From the NCBI GenBank assembly GCA_030830895.1, contig JAURMC010000014.1, forward strand, positions 62,001 to 126,000: a DNA stretch of 64,000 nt. The letters run 5' to 3'. Both the position numbers and the translations under genes were made by a program. The stretch is from Crocinitomicaceae bacterium. GTDB taxonomy: Bacteria; Bacteroidota; Bacteroidia; Flavobacteriales_D; Crocinitomicaceae. The notes under the pieces were generated by a model. That model was not told the origin of the DNA. It made no database searches and was given only the letters and a program-made list of their open reading frames with translations. Below, piece by piece: positions 9,343 to 17,250 of this stretch. Position 1 is the stretch's first letter; the number at the start of each line of letters is the position of its first letter.

Positions 9343-10419
9343 ATGAAACTATTAGAATCAATAAAATTAGGCGCCAAAACGCTCAACAATAGAATGGTTA
9401 TGGCACCGATGACACGTTCTCGTGCCGACTTCAACGGTATTGTAGGTAAATCAACAGTCTTGTATTATGCGCAAAGAGTAAGTGCAGGATTAATCATAAG
9501 TGAAGCAATAAATATTTCTAAACAGGCAACTGGAAGTCCTCTAACGCCAGGAATTTATAACCAAACACAAATAGATGCTTGGAAAAATGTGACAAACGCT
9601 GTACATAAAAAAGGCGGTGTTATTTATGCTCAACTTTGGCATACTGGGCGTGTGGGGCACTCGCTTGTGAAAAATGGAGAATTGCCTGTTGCACCTTCTG
9701 CAATTGCGATTCAAGGGCAACAACATTTTACAATGGAAGGAATGAAAGATTACGAAATCCCAAGAGCGTTAACACTTGAAGAAATAAACCAAATTATCCA
9801 AGACTATAAGCAAGCTGCCATCAATGCGATTGAGGCAGGGTTTGATGGTATTGAATTGCATTCAGCGTTTGGTTATTTGCCAAATCAGTTTTTAGCAGAA
9901 AGTTCAAATCAAAGGACTGATCAATATGGTGGAAACCATGAAAATAGAAACCGTTTTGTTTTGGAAGTAATGCAAGAAATGGTAAGTGCAGTAGGTGCCG
10001 AAAAAGTAGCGATACGATTATCACCAACAAGCTTGTATAACAGCATTTCACATCAAAATCTAGTTGAGCAATTCACTCTTTTAATCAAAGAACTTAATAA
10101 AATGCCATTATCCTATATTCATATAATGAATGTACCTTTTCCTGCCGATAAATTCCCACATTATACAACTAATTCGGTTGAAACATTTGGCAAATTAACA
10201 CATCATACTATTATTGCAAATTGCGGTTACACAAGAGAATCAGGCGAAGCTGAATTAGAAAAAGGAATAGCAAAATTGATTTCTTATGGAGCATTATTTT
10301 TAGCAAATCCAGACTTGCCAAAACGATTCGAGTTAAATTCAGAACTCAATCAACCCGACAGAGCTACCATGTATGGGGGTAAAGACCAAGGTTATATTGA
10401 CTATCCATTTCTATCATAA
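9343..10419 (+). CDS. Old yellow enzyme family alkene reductase / N-ethylmaleimide reductase-like
   Basis: 358 aa; NRMVMAPMTRSRA, AQLWHTGRVGH, AGFDGIELHSAFGYLPNQFLAESSNQRTDQYGGNHENRNRFVLEV. Confidence 0.93.
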   Translation: MKLLESIKLGAKTLNNRMVMAPMTRSRADFNGIVGKSTVLYYAQRVSAGLIISEAINISKQATGSPLTPGIYNQTQIDAWKNVTNAVHKKGGVIYAQLWHTGRVGHSLVKNGELPVAPSAIAIQGQQHFTMEGMKDYEIPRALTLEEINQIIQDYKQAAINAIEAGFDGIELHSAFGYLPNQFLAESSNQRTDQYGGNHENRNRFVLEVMQEMVSAVGAEKVAIRLSPTSLYNSISHQNLVEQFTLLIKELNKMPLSYIHIMNVPFPADKFPHYTTNSVETFGKLTHHTIIANCGYTRESGEAELEKGIAKLISYGALFLANPDLPKRFELNSELNQPDRATMYGGKDQGYIDYPFLS

Positions 10420-10432
10420 TAACAACATTATA

Positions 10433-10810
10433 ATGTCTTTAAGATATTTTCAACTGTCATTACTTATCGCAATGACAATTTTTACAAACTCTATGTATTC
10501 ACAAGCAAACCCAAATAATATGGAACCATCAGGAACACAAGAAATCGACAACAGAATTCTTGCAATTCTCACATTAGACATGGAGAACATTCCAAGCGAT
10601 TTTCAAGAAATCATTAAACACGAAAAAGAGGTTGTTGCTCAATGGAAAGAAGAAGGAATACTTGAAAACTTGTTTTTAAGACAAGGAAATGGTGCAATTC
10701 TAATTTTCATAGGTGTTGACGAAGAAAAAGCAAAAGAATTAATGGAGACACTTCCTTTGTATAAACTTAAAAAAAGCGTTGAATACTTCAGCTTAGTAAA
10801 ACAGTTTTAA
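10433..10810 (+). CDS. Small exported protein with muconolactone isomerase/YCII-like (dimeric alpha-beta barrel-like) domain
   Basis: Internal ATG at 10433 gives a signal peptide (MSLRYFQLSLLIAMTIFTNSMYSQA) and avoids overlap with the OYE gene; C-terminal half GAILIFIGVDEEKAKELMETLPLYKLKKSVEYFSL. Confidence 0.6.
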   Translation: MSLRYFQLSLLIAMTIFTNSMYSQANPNNMEPSGTQEIDNRILAILTLDMENIPSDFQEIIKHEKEVVAQWKEEGILENLFLRQGNGAILIFIGVDEEKAKELMETLPLYKLKKSVEYFSLVKQF

Positions 10811-10838
10811 TAAGCAGTTAACTGAAGAAAATGTACTA

Positions 10839-10970
10839 CCGCTAACAGCGGTTTGGCGTAATGGGGGCTGACGTGCTTAATTGAACGTTGGTCCTTTTTA
10901 TTTATATTTGTTGTAGGCTGAAAGATTGTGCTTTTAATCCCCCACTACGCCAAGCCCGAAACCGTTATGC
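10839..10970 (+). other. attC-like recombination site of the cassette
   Basis: R''-like CCGCTAAC (10839-10846); arms TTGGCGTAATGGGGG (10853-10867) and CCCCCACTACGCCAA (10939-10953) pair 14/15; about 71-nt terminal loop; R'-like GTTATGC (10964-10970). Confidence 0.65.
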
Positions 10971-11153
10971 CTTATTAACAGACTTTTGTGGTAGATTGAT
11001 TCTTTGAGCAAATCAAACACATTTGTGCAAAAAAGAATCGAATGAACCTTGAGATCACGAAAGTAAGTATATCCTTGAACGTTCCACATTAACAATCTAT
11101 TGATTGAATTTCATGTTTAATTTTTTAAATTAGTAAACCCTTGAAATCGATGA

Positions 11154-11639
11154 ATGGCTAAATCAATTGTGACCACCTTATTACTTTGCATAATACTGAC
11201 CAGTTCTGTTAAATCACAAAGCGAACCTAAAAACGCCGTTTATTTTGAATTACTTGGAAATGGAGGGCTTTACTCTTTTAATTATGAGAGACAATTCTAT
11301 AAATCCAAAGACGTATGGCCATTTGGATCCAAAACTTTAAAAGTATATGGCCGTGGCGGACTTAGCGCGATTGCATATTCGAAACTTTGGGGGGGAACTA
11401 TCCCAATAGAGTGCTCAGTCGCATTCGGAAAAAATAAAAATTATATTGAAGCTGGATTTGGATGCACATTTATTTATTTATCTTTTTCTGGGTTTGATCA
11501 TCCAAGTATACCTTTACGAATTGGTTATCGACTAGAAATAAGTGAGTATTTATTTAGAGTGGGACTAACTCCATATTTTGACCAAGTAACGTTCAATCCT
11601 TGGGTGGGTTTAAGCTTTGGAAAAAGGTTTGATGATTAG
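11154..11639 (+). CDS. Hypothetical secreted/outer-membrane protein
   Basis: 161 aa with signal peptide (MAKSIVTTLLLCIILTSSVKSQ) and short alternating beta-strand-like stretches. Confidence 0.5.
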   Translation: MAKSIVTTLLLCIILTSSVKSQSEPKNAVYFELLGNGGLYSFNYERQFYKSKDVWPFGSKTLKVYGRGGLSAIAYSKLWGGTIPIECSVAFGKNKNYIEAGFGCTFIYLSFSGFDHPSIPLRIGYRLEISEYLFRVGLTPYFDQVTFNPWVGLSFGKRFDD

Positions 11640-11816
11640 ATTAGCTTAACATGGTTGTAATTAACAAATTTGATTCCTATAGAGCTAGTTTCCGTTAAAA
11701 AACGGCCCACATCCCAATGTCCAAAACCATCACTATTTTTTGGTATGTTGATTGCAATGAATTATGTTTACCGCTAGATTAGAATCTCAGTAATTTGCAA
11801 TAAAAACTAAGTCATT

Positions 11817-12239
11817 TTGACACATATATTTTTAAATAATTCATTCTATTTCAGAAAATTAGTTTTAATCACTCTCAAATTTGTAGTACTGTTAACTGAT
11901 GTTACCATTGTTAACGGACAACCCTTTGATATCTTAACGTCAACACAAAGAAATATTCGAATAGATAATTCAATTACATTGTTAGAATCAATAGAACCGA
12001 ATACAGAACGAGTAGTATTCAGTCCTCCGCTAAAAGATACTGTCTTTATTCCCGAATATAAAGATACTATTGGACAATTCTATTTCAGTATAACTGCTTT
12101 GGGAAGTGAAATTAATATTCAGTATTTGAATGATAGTAAATGGTTTTTATTTGGTACAAGAACAGAATATGCAAGCTATCCTTTTATATTGAAAACAATT
12201 AATTCTGGAAATATCAATAGTTATTTCATTTATATGTAA
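11817..12239 (+). CDS. Hypothetical protein
   Basis: 140 aa ORF with hydrophobic N-terminus; no recognised family. Confidence 0.35.
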   Translation: MTHIFLNNSFYFRKLVLITLKFVVLLTDVTIVNGQPFDILTSTQRNIRIDNSITLLESIEPNTERVVFSPPLKDTVFIPEYKDTIGQFYFSITALGSEINIQYLNDSKWFLFGTRTEYASYPFILKTINSGNINSYFIYM

Positions 12240-12309
12240 ATCAACTAATTAACATCATCACAAATGCGTAATCTGCTTTAATCATTGTTTAATTTACTCC
12301 AACGGATTT

Positions 12310-13563
12310 ATGGAAATTCCCATTCTTAAGTTAATAAAACCCACATTTTCAATACACCTTCTATCCATATTAATTATCATTTTTTCTCATAGCTACTCTC
12401 AACACCTCAAGTTTGAACAAGACACCTTTGATTTTGGTAAATTGCATTACAAGCCTGGACTTAAAAGATATCTTAATTTCATAAATACAAGTTCAGATAC
12501 GATAAAATTCCTTGGTGTACCATTAACAGCAACTGGGTTCGACGTTGCCTCGACAGTTAACAATAAAATGAGCTATGCTCCGGGAGAATATGGTACTTTG
12601 ATTTACCATTTCGAATCTAAAAAACCCGGCAATTATCACAAGACCATCAAGATCGTTACTAATCTCGATTCATTACCAATATTACTTTTTGTGCAATGGG
12701 AAATCTTACCAGATATTATTTTTAACCCGATCATAGATAAATTAATCCCCGACAAGGAAAGAATGATTTCATACCTCAGACAAATTGAACATCAAGGTTG
12801 CTACGGCTCTTTATCTTATGTTTATTCTCATGATCCATACGAATCCAGACAAGCACATTACAGTGAATGTGACACCCTCAGGAATTTGGCGATACAATCG
12901 TTGAATAAATCCTTAAATGTTGATGAGCTATTTAAACAAGCCTGCTCTAATGAAAACGAAATAGTGCGGTTGGTTTGCCTGGAAACTATTTCTAGATTTA
13001 AAAAGAATTCAGAACGTATAGAATCAATTTTTGAGGCTGAGTATTTAAAAACCATTGCGAAACCATCGTTATTTGGAACAGAATGGGCGGTATATTATCG
13101 TATGTTAGACATCGTTTCGCCACAATACTCCGAATTCTTCCCAATCTCTAACAAGCTTGACCTTCAAACATATGTTTATTTAGCTTCCTTGCCTGTAGAT
13201 CAAACCTATACTGCGATTGGTGAATGGAAATCATTCTCCCTTGTACAATCAGCGCTCAACTATGGAACAATTGACTTAACTGATTATTCTTTGCCTAATG
13301 GATCGTTTGTAATTCGAGGAAAGATACATGTTAAGAATACCCAAGATCATTCAGTGGTGGTTGCTCCATACCATGATGGTTCAACTTGGTGCGACCAAAA
13401 AAGTTATCGGATTCCGCCTAACGAACAGATAGATATAAACTTTTGGACATCAATACGAATAAATGAAATGAATAACCCTATTCATCGAGTTATTCATCTT
13501 GTAGACTATAACACTAAGGAAAAACAACTTTTCAATATTGAAGCAAAATTCGAGAATTTTTAA
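12310..13563 (+). CDS. Exported protein with DUF1573-like N-terminal Ig-like domain
   Basis: Signal peptide then LKFEQDTFDFGKLHYKPGLKRYLNFINTSSDTIKFLGVPLTATGFDV, typical of DUF1573; C-terminal part unassigned. Confidence 0.6.
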   Translation: MEIPILKLIKPTFSIHLLSILIIIFSHSYSQHLKFEQDTFDFGKLHYKPGLKRYLNFINTSSDTIKFLGVPLTATGFDVASTVNNKMSYAPGEYGTLIYHFESKKPGNYHKTIKIVTNLDSLPILLFVQWEILPDIIFNPIIDKLIPDKERMISYLRQIEHQGCYGSLSYVYSHDPYESRQAHYSECDTLRNLAIQSLNKSLNVDELFKQACSNENEIVRLVCLETISRFKKNSERIESIFEAEYLKTIAKPSLFGTEWAVYYRMLDIVSPQYSEFFPISNKLDLQTYVYLASLPVDQTYTAIGEWKSFSLVQSALNYGTIDLTDYSLPNGSFVIRGKIHVKNTQDHSVVVAPYHDGSTWCDQKSYRIPPNEQIDINFWTSIRINEMNNPIHRVIHLVDYNTKEKQLFNIEAKFENF

Positions 13564-13777
13564 TGGCGTTTTTCTTGTAATTATTTTGGATTTCACCAAG
13601 AATTAGAATTAGTAACAATGATTACTGCGAAAGAGTTTTTTAAATTTGTCTACCCCAATAAAGGCGTCATGTGGATATGAAAGTTTATTTTAATTGCTTC
13701 CATTAAAGCATACGCTTTTGGTTGTATTTAAAGATTAAACGAAACTATGCATAATGCTACGCATTTAATAATTACCT

Positions 13778-14509
13778 ATGGATTCATCTTCGGCAATACG
13801 CATCAATAAGTACCTTAGTGAAATTGGTTTTTGCTCCAGACGCGCTGCCGATAAGCTTATTGAAGAAGGGCGTGTACGAATCAATGGGAAAGTACCCGAA
13901 ATGGGAACCAAAGTTATGCCTGGTGATGAAGTTACGGTTGATAACAAACCCACCCAAACTCCTTCAGATGATTTCATATACATTGCCTTTAATAAGCCCA
14001 TAGGTATCGTTTGCACCACTGATCAACACCGCGAACGTAATAATATCATAGATTATATTAATCATCCGAAACGTATTTTTCCAATAGGTCGCTTAGATAA
14101 ACCCAGCGAAGGATTGATTTTCCTTACCAACGATGGCGATATTGTCAATAAAATTCTTCGCGCAAGAAATCACCACGAAAAAGAATATCTCGTGACTGTA
14201 AATCGTCCCATAAATGACGCATTCATTCAAAAAATGAGTAATGGAATACCCATTCTTGACACCGTAACGCGTTCCTGCCATGTGGAGTTGGTGGATCGCT
14301 ATTCTTTCAAGATTATTCTAACCCAAGGATTAAACCGCCAAATTCGACGCATGTGCGAATATTTAGATTATCGGGTACTCAAGTTAAAACGGATTCGTAT
14401 CATGAACATTCACTTAGATGTGCCCATCGGACAATGGCGATATCTAACTGCAGATGAAATCGCAGAAATTCAATTCATGGTGTCTGACAGTGTGAAGGCT
14501 GTTGACTAA
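13778..14509 (+). CDS. rluF: 23S rRNA pseudouridine synthase (RluF-like)
   Basis: S4 domain (RINKYLSEIGFCSRRAADKLIEEGRVRING) and catalytic IGRLDKPSEGLIFLTNDGD; QGLNRQIRRMCEYLDYRV. Confidence 0.9.
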   Translation: MDSSSAIRINKYLSEIGFCSRRAADKLIEEGRVRINGKVPEMGTKVMPGDEVTVDNKPTQTPSDDFIYIAFNKPIGIVCTTDQHRERNNIIDYINHPKRIFPIGRLDKPSEGLIFLTNDGDIVNKILRARNHHEKEYLVTVNRPINDAFIQKMSNGIPILDTVTRSCHVELVDRYSFKIILTQGLNRQIRRMCEYLDYRVLKLKRIRIMNIHLDVPIGQWRYLTADEIAEIQFMVSDSVKAVD

Positions 14510-15162
14510 ATTAAAGCCATAATTTCTCGGTAATGCAAAATAGAAATCCCAGGTTTCTGCATCGAATTGCACATCGCCTTAGCTAATACTTTAGCGTTGA
14601 TGCTGTGATATTTTCCTTTAAAAGTAAAAACATCGAAGAACGGAGTTAGTCGTTGCCCAAATTTCTCTGCAGGCCGAGATTCATTTCGCTCACCAATAAG
14701 CATAGAAGGACGATAAATCAGACAGTTATCAAACCCTAAAGCCACTATTCCTTCCTCCACCTCCCCTTTGATTTTGAGGTAAAAGTTTGAAGATTTTTGA
14801 TTCGCCCCGACGGATGACACCAAGTGAATTTCTTTACACCCGTGCGCCTTAGCATACGAAGCCACAGCCATAGTAATTCCGTAATCTATGGCTTTATACT
14901 CAACTAAATTGGGAGTTTTTTTTCGTGTCGTGCCAATGCAACTGTATAGCACATCTATCGAATGATTGCAAGGGATGGAAGAAAGGTCCTGGAATTTGGT
15001 AATGATTTGTTGAAGCTTAGGGTGTTCTACTTCGAGTGGCTTTCTCACCAACGCTGTGATGTATGTTACATTTTCATTAAGCAGTAACTCATTTAGCACA
15101 CTATATCCTACCAACCCTGAGGCGCCGAGCAATACTACATTTTTCTTATTCATCCGAATCAA
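14506..15162 (-). CDS. NAD(P)H-binding oxidoreductase, atypical SDR (HTATIP2-like)
   Basis: Rossmann motif LLGASGLVGYSVLNELL; LYSCIGTTRKK; HLVSSVGANQKSSNFYLKIKGEVE. Confidence 0.85.
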   Translation of the reverse strand: MIRMNKKNVVLLGASGLVGYSVLNELLLNENVTYITALVRKPLEVEHPKLQQIITKFQDLSSIPCNHSIDVLYSCIGTTRKKTPNLVEYKAIDYGITMAVASYAKAHGCKEIHLVSSVGANQKSSNFYLKIKGEVEEGIVALGFDNCLIYRPSMLIGERNESRPAEKFGQRLTPFFDVFTFKGKYHSINAKVLAKAMCNSMQKPGISILHYREIMALI

Positions 15163-15174
15163 ATGTACTTCAAT

Positions 15175-16278
15175 CTACTTTAACTTGAACGTACCGTCAT
15201 CGTTGATTTCCCACAATACTTCCGGGAAATCCAAAGCACACAAGCGTTTTATTTCTGACAATACTTGCTTATTGGGATCAAGGGTTGGTCCTCCTTCCCC
15301 GAGTTGTTGAATAGAAACAATTTCTCCTTTGATGAAATCTCCGGTATTCTTATTGATGTACAACTTATAGATCGGTGCAATGCCGCTTACCCCTATTAAA
15401 CTGAAACGTCCGTATGTAGCAAAATTCCCCATCGAATAGGTGATGAACTTCCCTTTGTAACAATCAATGGCGCGTGTAACGTGCGGACCATGTCCCAACA
15501 CGATATCTGCTCCATTATCTACCATCATGTGTGCAAACTCATAGACGTTTCCTCGATTTTCACCTACAAACTCTTCTGTTTTTCGGGTAACATTGGTGCG
15601 GCTACGTCCTTCTGCCCCGCCATGGAAAGAAACAATTACTAAATCGCTAATTTTCTTTAATTCACCTAATACCTCGATAGCTTTTTTATAGTCATTCAAC
15701 TTCAAGCATCCTGAATTCGGGGAAAATGCCGTCATTCCGATGACTTTCCCATTCACGTGAATAGTATCCCAAGGACAGGTTTCTAAGCCAGCATGCTTAA
15801 TGCCTTTCTCCTTTAAAATTCGTTTGGTGTTAACGCGACCAGCATCACCAAAGTCCCCCATGTGGTTATTCGCTAAGGATAATAAATCAAACCCAGAATC
15901 TTTTAGATAATCCACCAAGTACTCGGGTTGACGAAAGGCATAGCATTTTGATGGATCACTACATTGTTTTACATCTCCACCTTCATTAAGTACAGTTCCT
16001 TCGAGATTCCCAAAGGTTAAGTCAGCATTACGTAAGAAGTCTCTCACGGGTTCTAAAATATTCGCTTTATTCGGGGGTAAATAGGCTGCGCTCGGGTAAT
16101 TCGTACCTAGCATAATATCCCCTACCGCAATTAAGGTAAGTATTGAATCCGACGGATTATCATTGATTTTAGTTTCAACGATTGACGTAGGTTCAAGGCG
16201 ATCTTTCGCACTGAAAGAGCAAAACACCAGCGGCATTGTTATCGCCAACACACCCAGGGCGATATATAATTTTTTCAT
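15175..16278 (-). CDS. CapA family protein (poly-gamma-glutamate capsule synthesis-like metallophosphatase)
   Basis: AVGDIMLGTNYP, FGNLEGTVL, SLANNHMGDFG, VSFHGGAEG, ADIVLGHGPHVTRAIDCYKGKFITYSMGNF. Confidence 0.88.
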   Translation of the reverse strand: MKKLYIALGVLAITMPLVFCSFSAKDRLEPTSIVETKINDNPSDSILTLIAVGDIMLGTNYPSAAYLPPNKANILEPVRDFLRNADLTFGNLEGTVLNEGGDVKQCSDPSKCYAFRQPEYLVDYLKDSGFDLLSLANNHMGDFGDAGRVNTKRILKEKGIKHAGLETCPWDTIHVNGKVIGMTAFSPNSGCLKLNDYKKAIEVLGELKKISDLVIVSFHGGAEGRSRTNVTRKTEEFVGENRGNVYEFAHMMVDNGADIVLGHGPHVTRAIDCYKGKFITYSMGNFATYGRFSLIGVSGIAPIYKLYINKNTGDFIKGEIVSIQQLGEGGPTLDPNKQVLSEIKRLCALDFPEVLWEINDDGTFKLK

Positions 16279-16379
16279 TAAAAAATATTTTTACGAAGGT
16301 CGAAAATTAAATTTAGTTGGCAAGAATAAAATCACTTATTGAAAAATCAATGGTAAATTCGGATCATCAAATTATATTC

Positions 16380-17081
16380 ATGGTAACAATTGAAAATTAT
16401 TTAGAGAATCATTATATACATCGAAGCAATTGGTTGCGAGCCGCCGTACTGGGTGCGAATGACGGCATTATTTCCATCTCAAGTTTAGCAGTTGGCGTTT
16501 CCGCAGCAAGTCAATCGAATGATCCGGTAATCCTAGCTACTGTGGCAGGATTAGTAGCGGGCGCCTTATCAATGGCCGCGGGGGAGTATGTTTCTGTAAG
16601 TTCTCAAACAGATACCGAAAAAGCAGACATTGAACGTGAGAAAAAGGAACTTCAGCAGATGCCAGAGGCTGAATTGAAATTACTTGCAGCCATCTACGTA
16701 TCACGTGGATTAAAAAAAGAAACAGCTATGCAAGTCGCGATTGAATTAACAGAAAAAGACGCCCTAGCTGCACATGTACGCGACGAATTAGGTATTAATG
16801 AACTCACACAAGCAAACCCGATTCAAGCTGCATTGGCATCTGGTGCCGCTTTCACAGCTGGAGGAATGTTACCTCTGATTTTAACTCTATTTGTTCCCAT
16901 CCAAGGAATGACATATTGGTTATACGTTTCTACGATTTTGTTTTTAATGCTTTTAGGATTTATATCCGCGAAAACCGGTGGCGCACCCGTTGGAAAGGCA
17001 ATTTTGCGGGTCACCATTTGGGGAAGCATCGCAATGGGTATTTCAGCTGGGGTTGGGTATTTGTTTGGGGTTACTATATAG
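16380..17081 (+). CDS. VIT1/CCC1 family transporter
   Basis: NWLRAAVLGANDGIISISSLAVGVSAAS...AGLVAGALSMAAGEYVSVSSQTDTEKADIEREKKEL; start moved to internal ATG. Confidence 0.9.
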   Translation: MVTIENYLENHYIHRSNWLRAAVLGANDGIISISSLAVGVSAASQSNDPVILATVAGLVAGALSMAAGEYVSVSSQTDTEKADIEREKKELQQMPEAELKLLAAIYVSRGLKKETAMQVAIELTEKDALAAHVRDELGINELTQANPIQAALASGAAFTAGGMLPLILTLFVPIQGMTYWLYVSTILFLMLLGFISAKTGGAPVGKAILRVTIWGSIAMGISAGVGYLFGVTI

Positions 17082-17219
17082 TTTAACTCATCTGAAGTTT
17101 TTACAGACGACAAACTATTTTTTGAAAAAAAATAGCTCTACTAATCAATGGCGCTGGCCATTACCTTCCCAATGAACATTACCATTGGGTTTCCGATCTA
17201 CTACAGTATTATTCAATAA

Positions 17220-17247
17220 AAAAGGCCGGCATCGCCGACCTTTATAT
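17220..17247 (-). terminator. Intrinsic terminator for the gene ending at 17251
   Basis: Minus strand AAAGGTCGGC-GAT-GCCGGCCTTTTTT: 10-bp GC-rich stem (one mismatch) followed by a T tract. Confidence 0.75.
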
Positions 17248-17250
17248 GTT

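Larger units (their letters stand above)
8865..10964 (+). mobile_element. Putative integron-type gene cassette (2,100 bp) carrying hxlR-like / OYE / small secreted protein genes
   Basis: Bounded by G^TTAGCGG and G^TTATGC; ends in a 131-bp attC-like hairpin whose R'' pairs perfectly with the cassette 5' end. Confidence 0.65.

Noticed and set aside
10373-10432. N-terminal extension of the small secreted protein ORF
   Set aside because: Overlaps the OYE 3' end and masks a clear signal peptide beginning at the internal ATG (10433).
11641-11816. Possible second attC-like site (gttaaaaaacggcccacatccc)
   Set aside because: No matching R''/L'' arms or paired core boxes found on either side.
13564-13777. 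Possible further cassette boundary before rluF
   Set aside because: Searched for GCATAAC-type R'' matching the TTATGCC end at 10965; only gcataatg at about 13750, with no hairpin arms.
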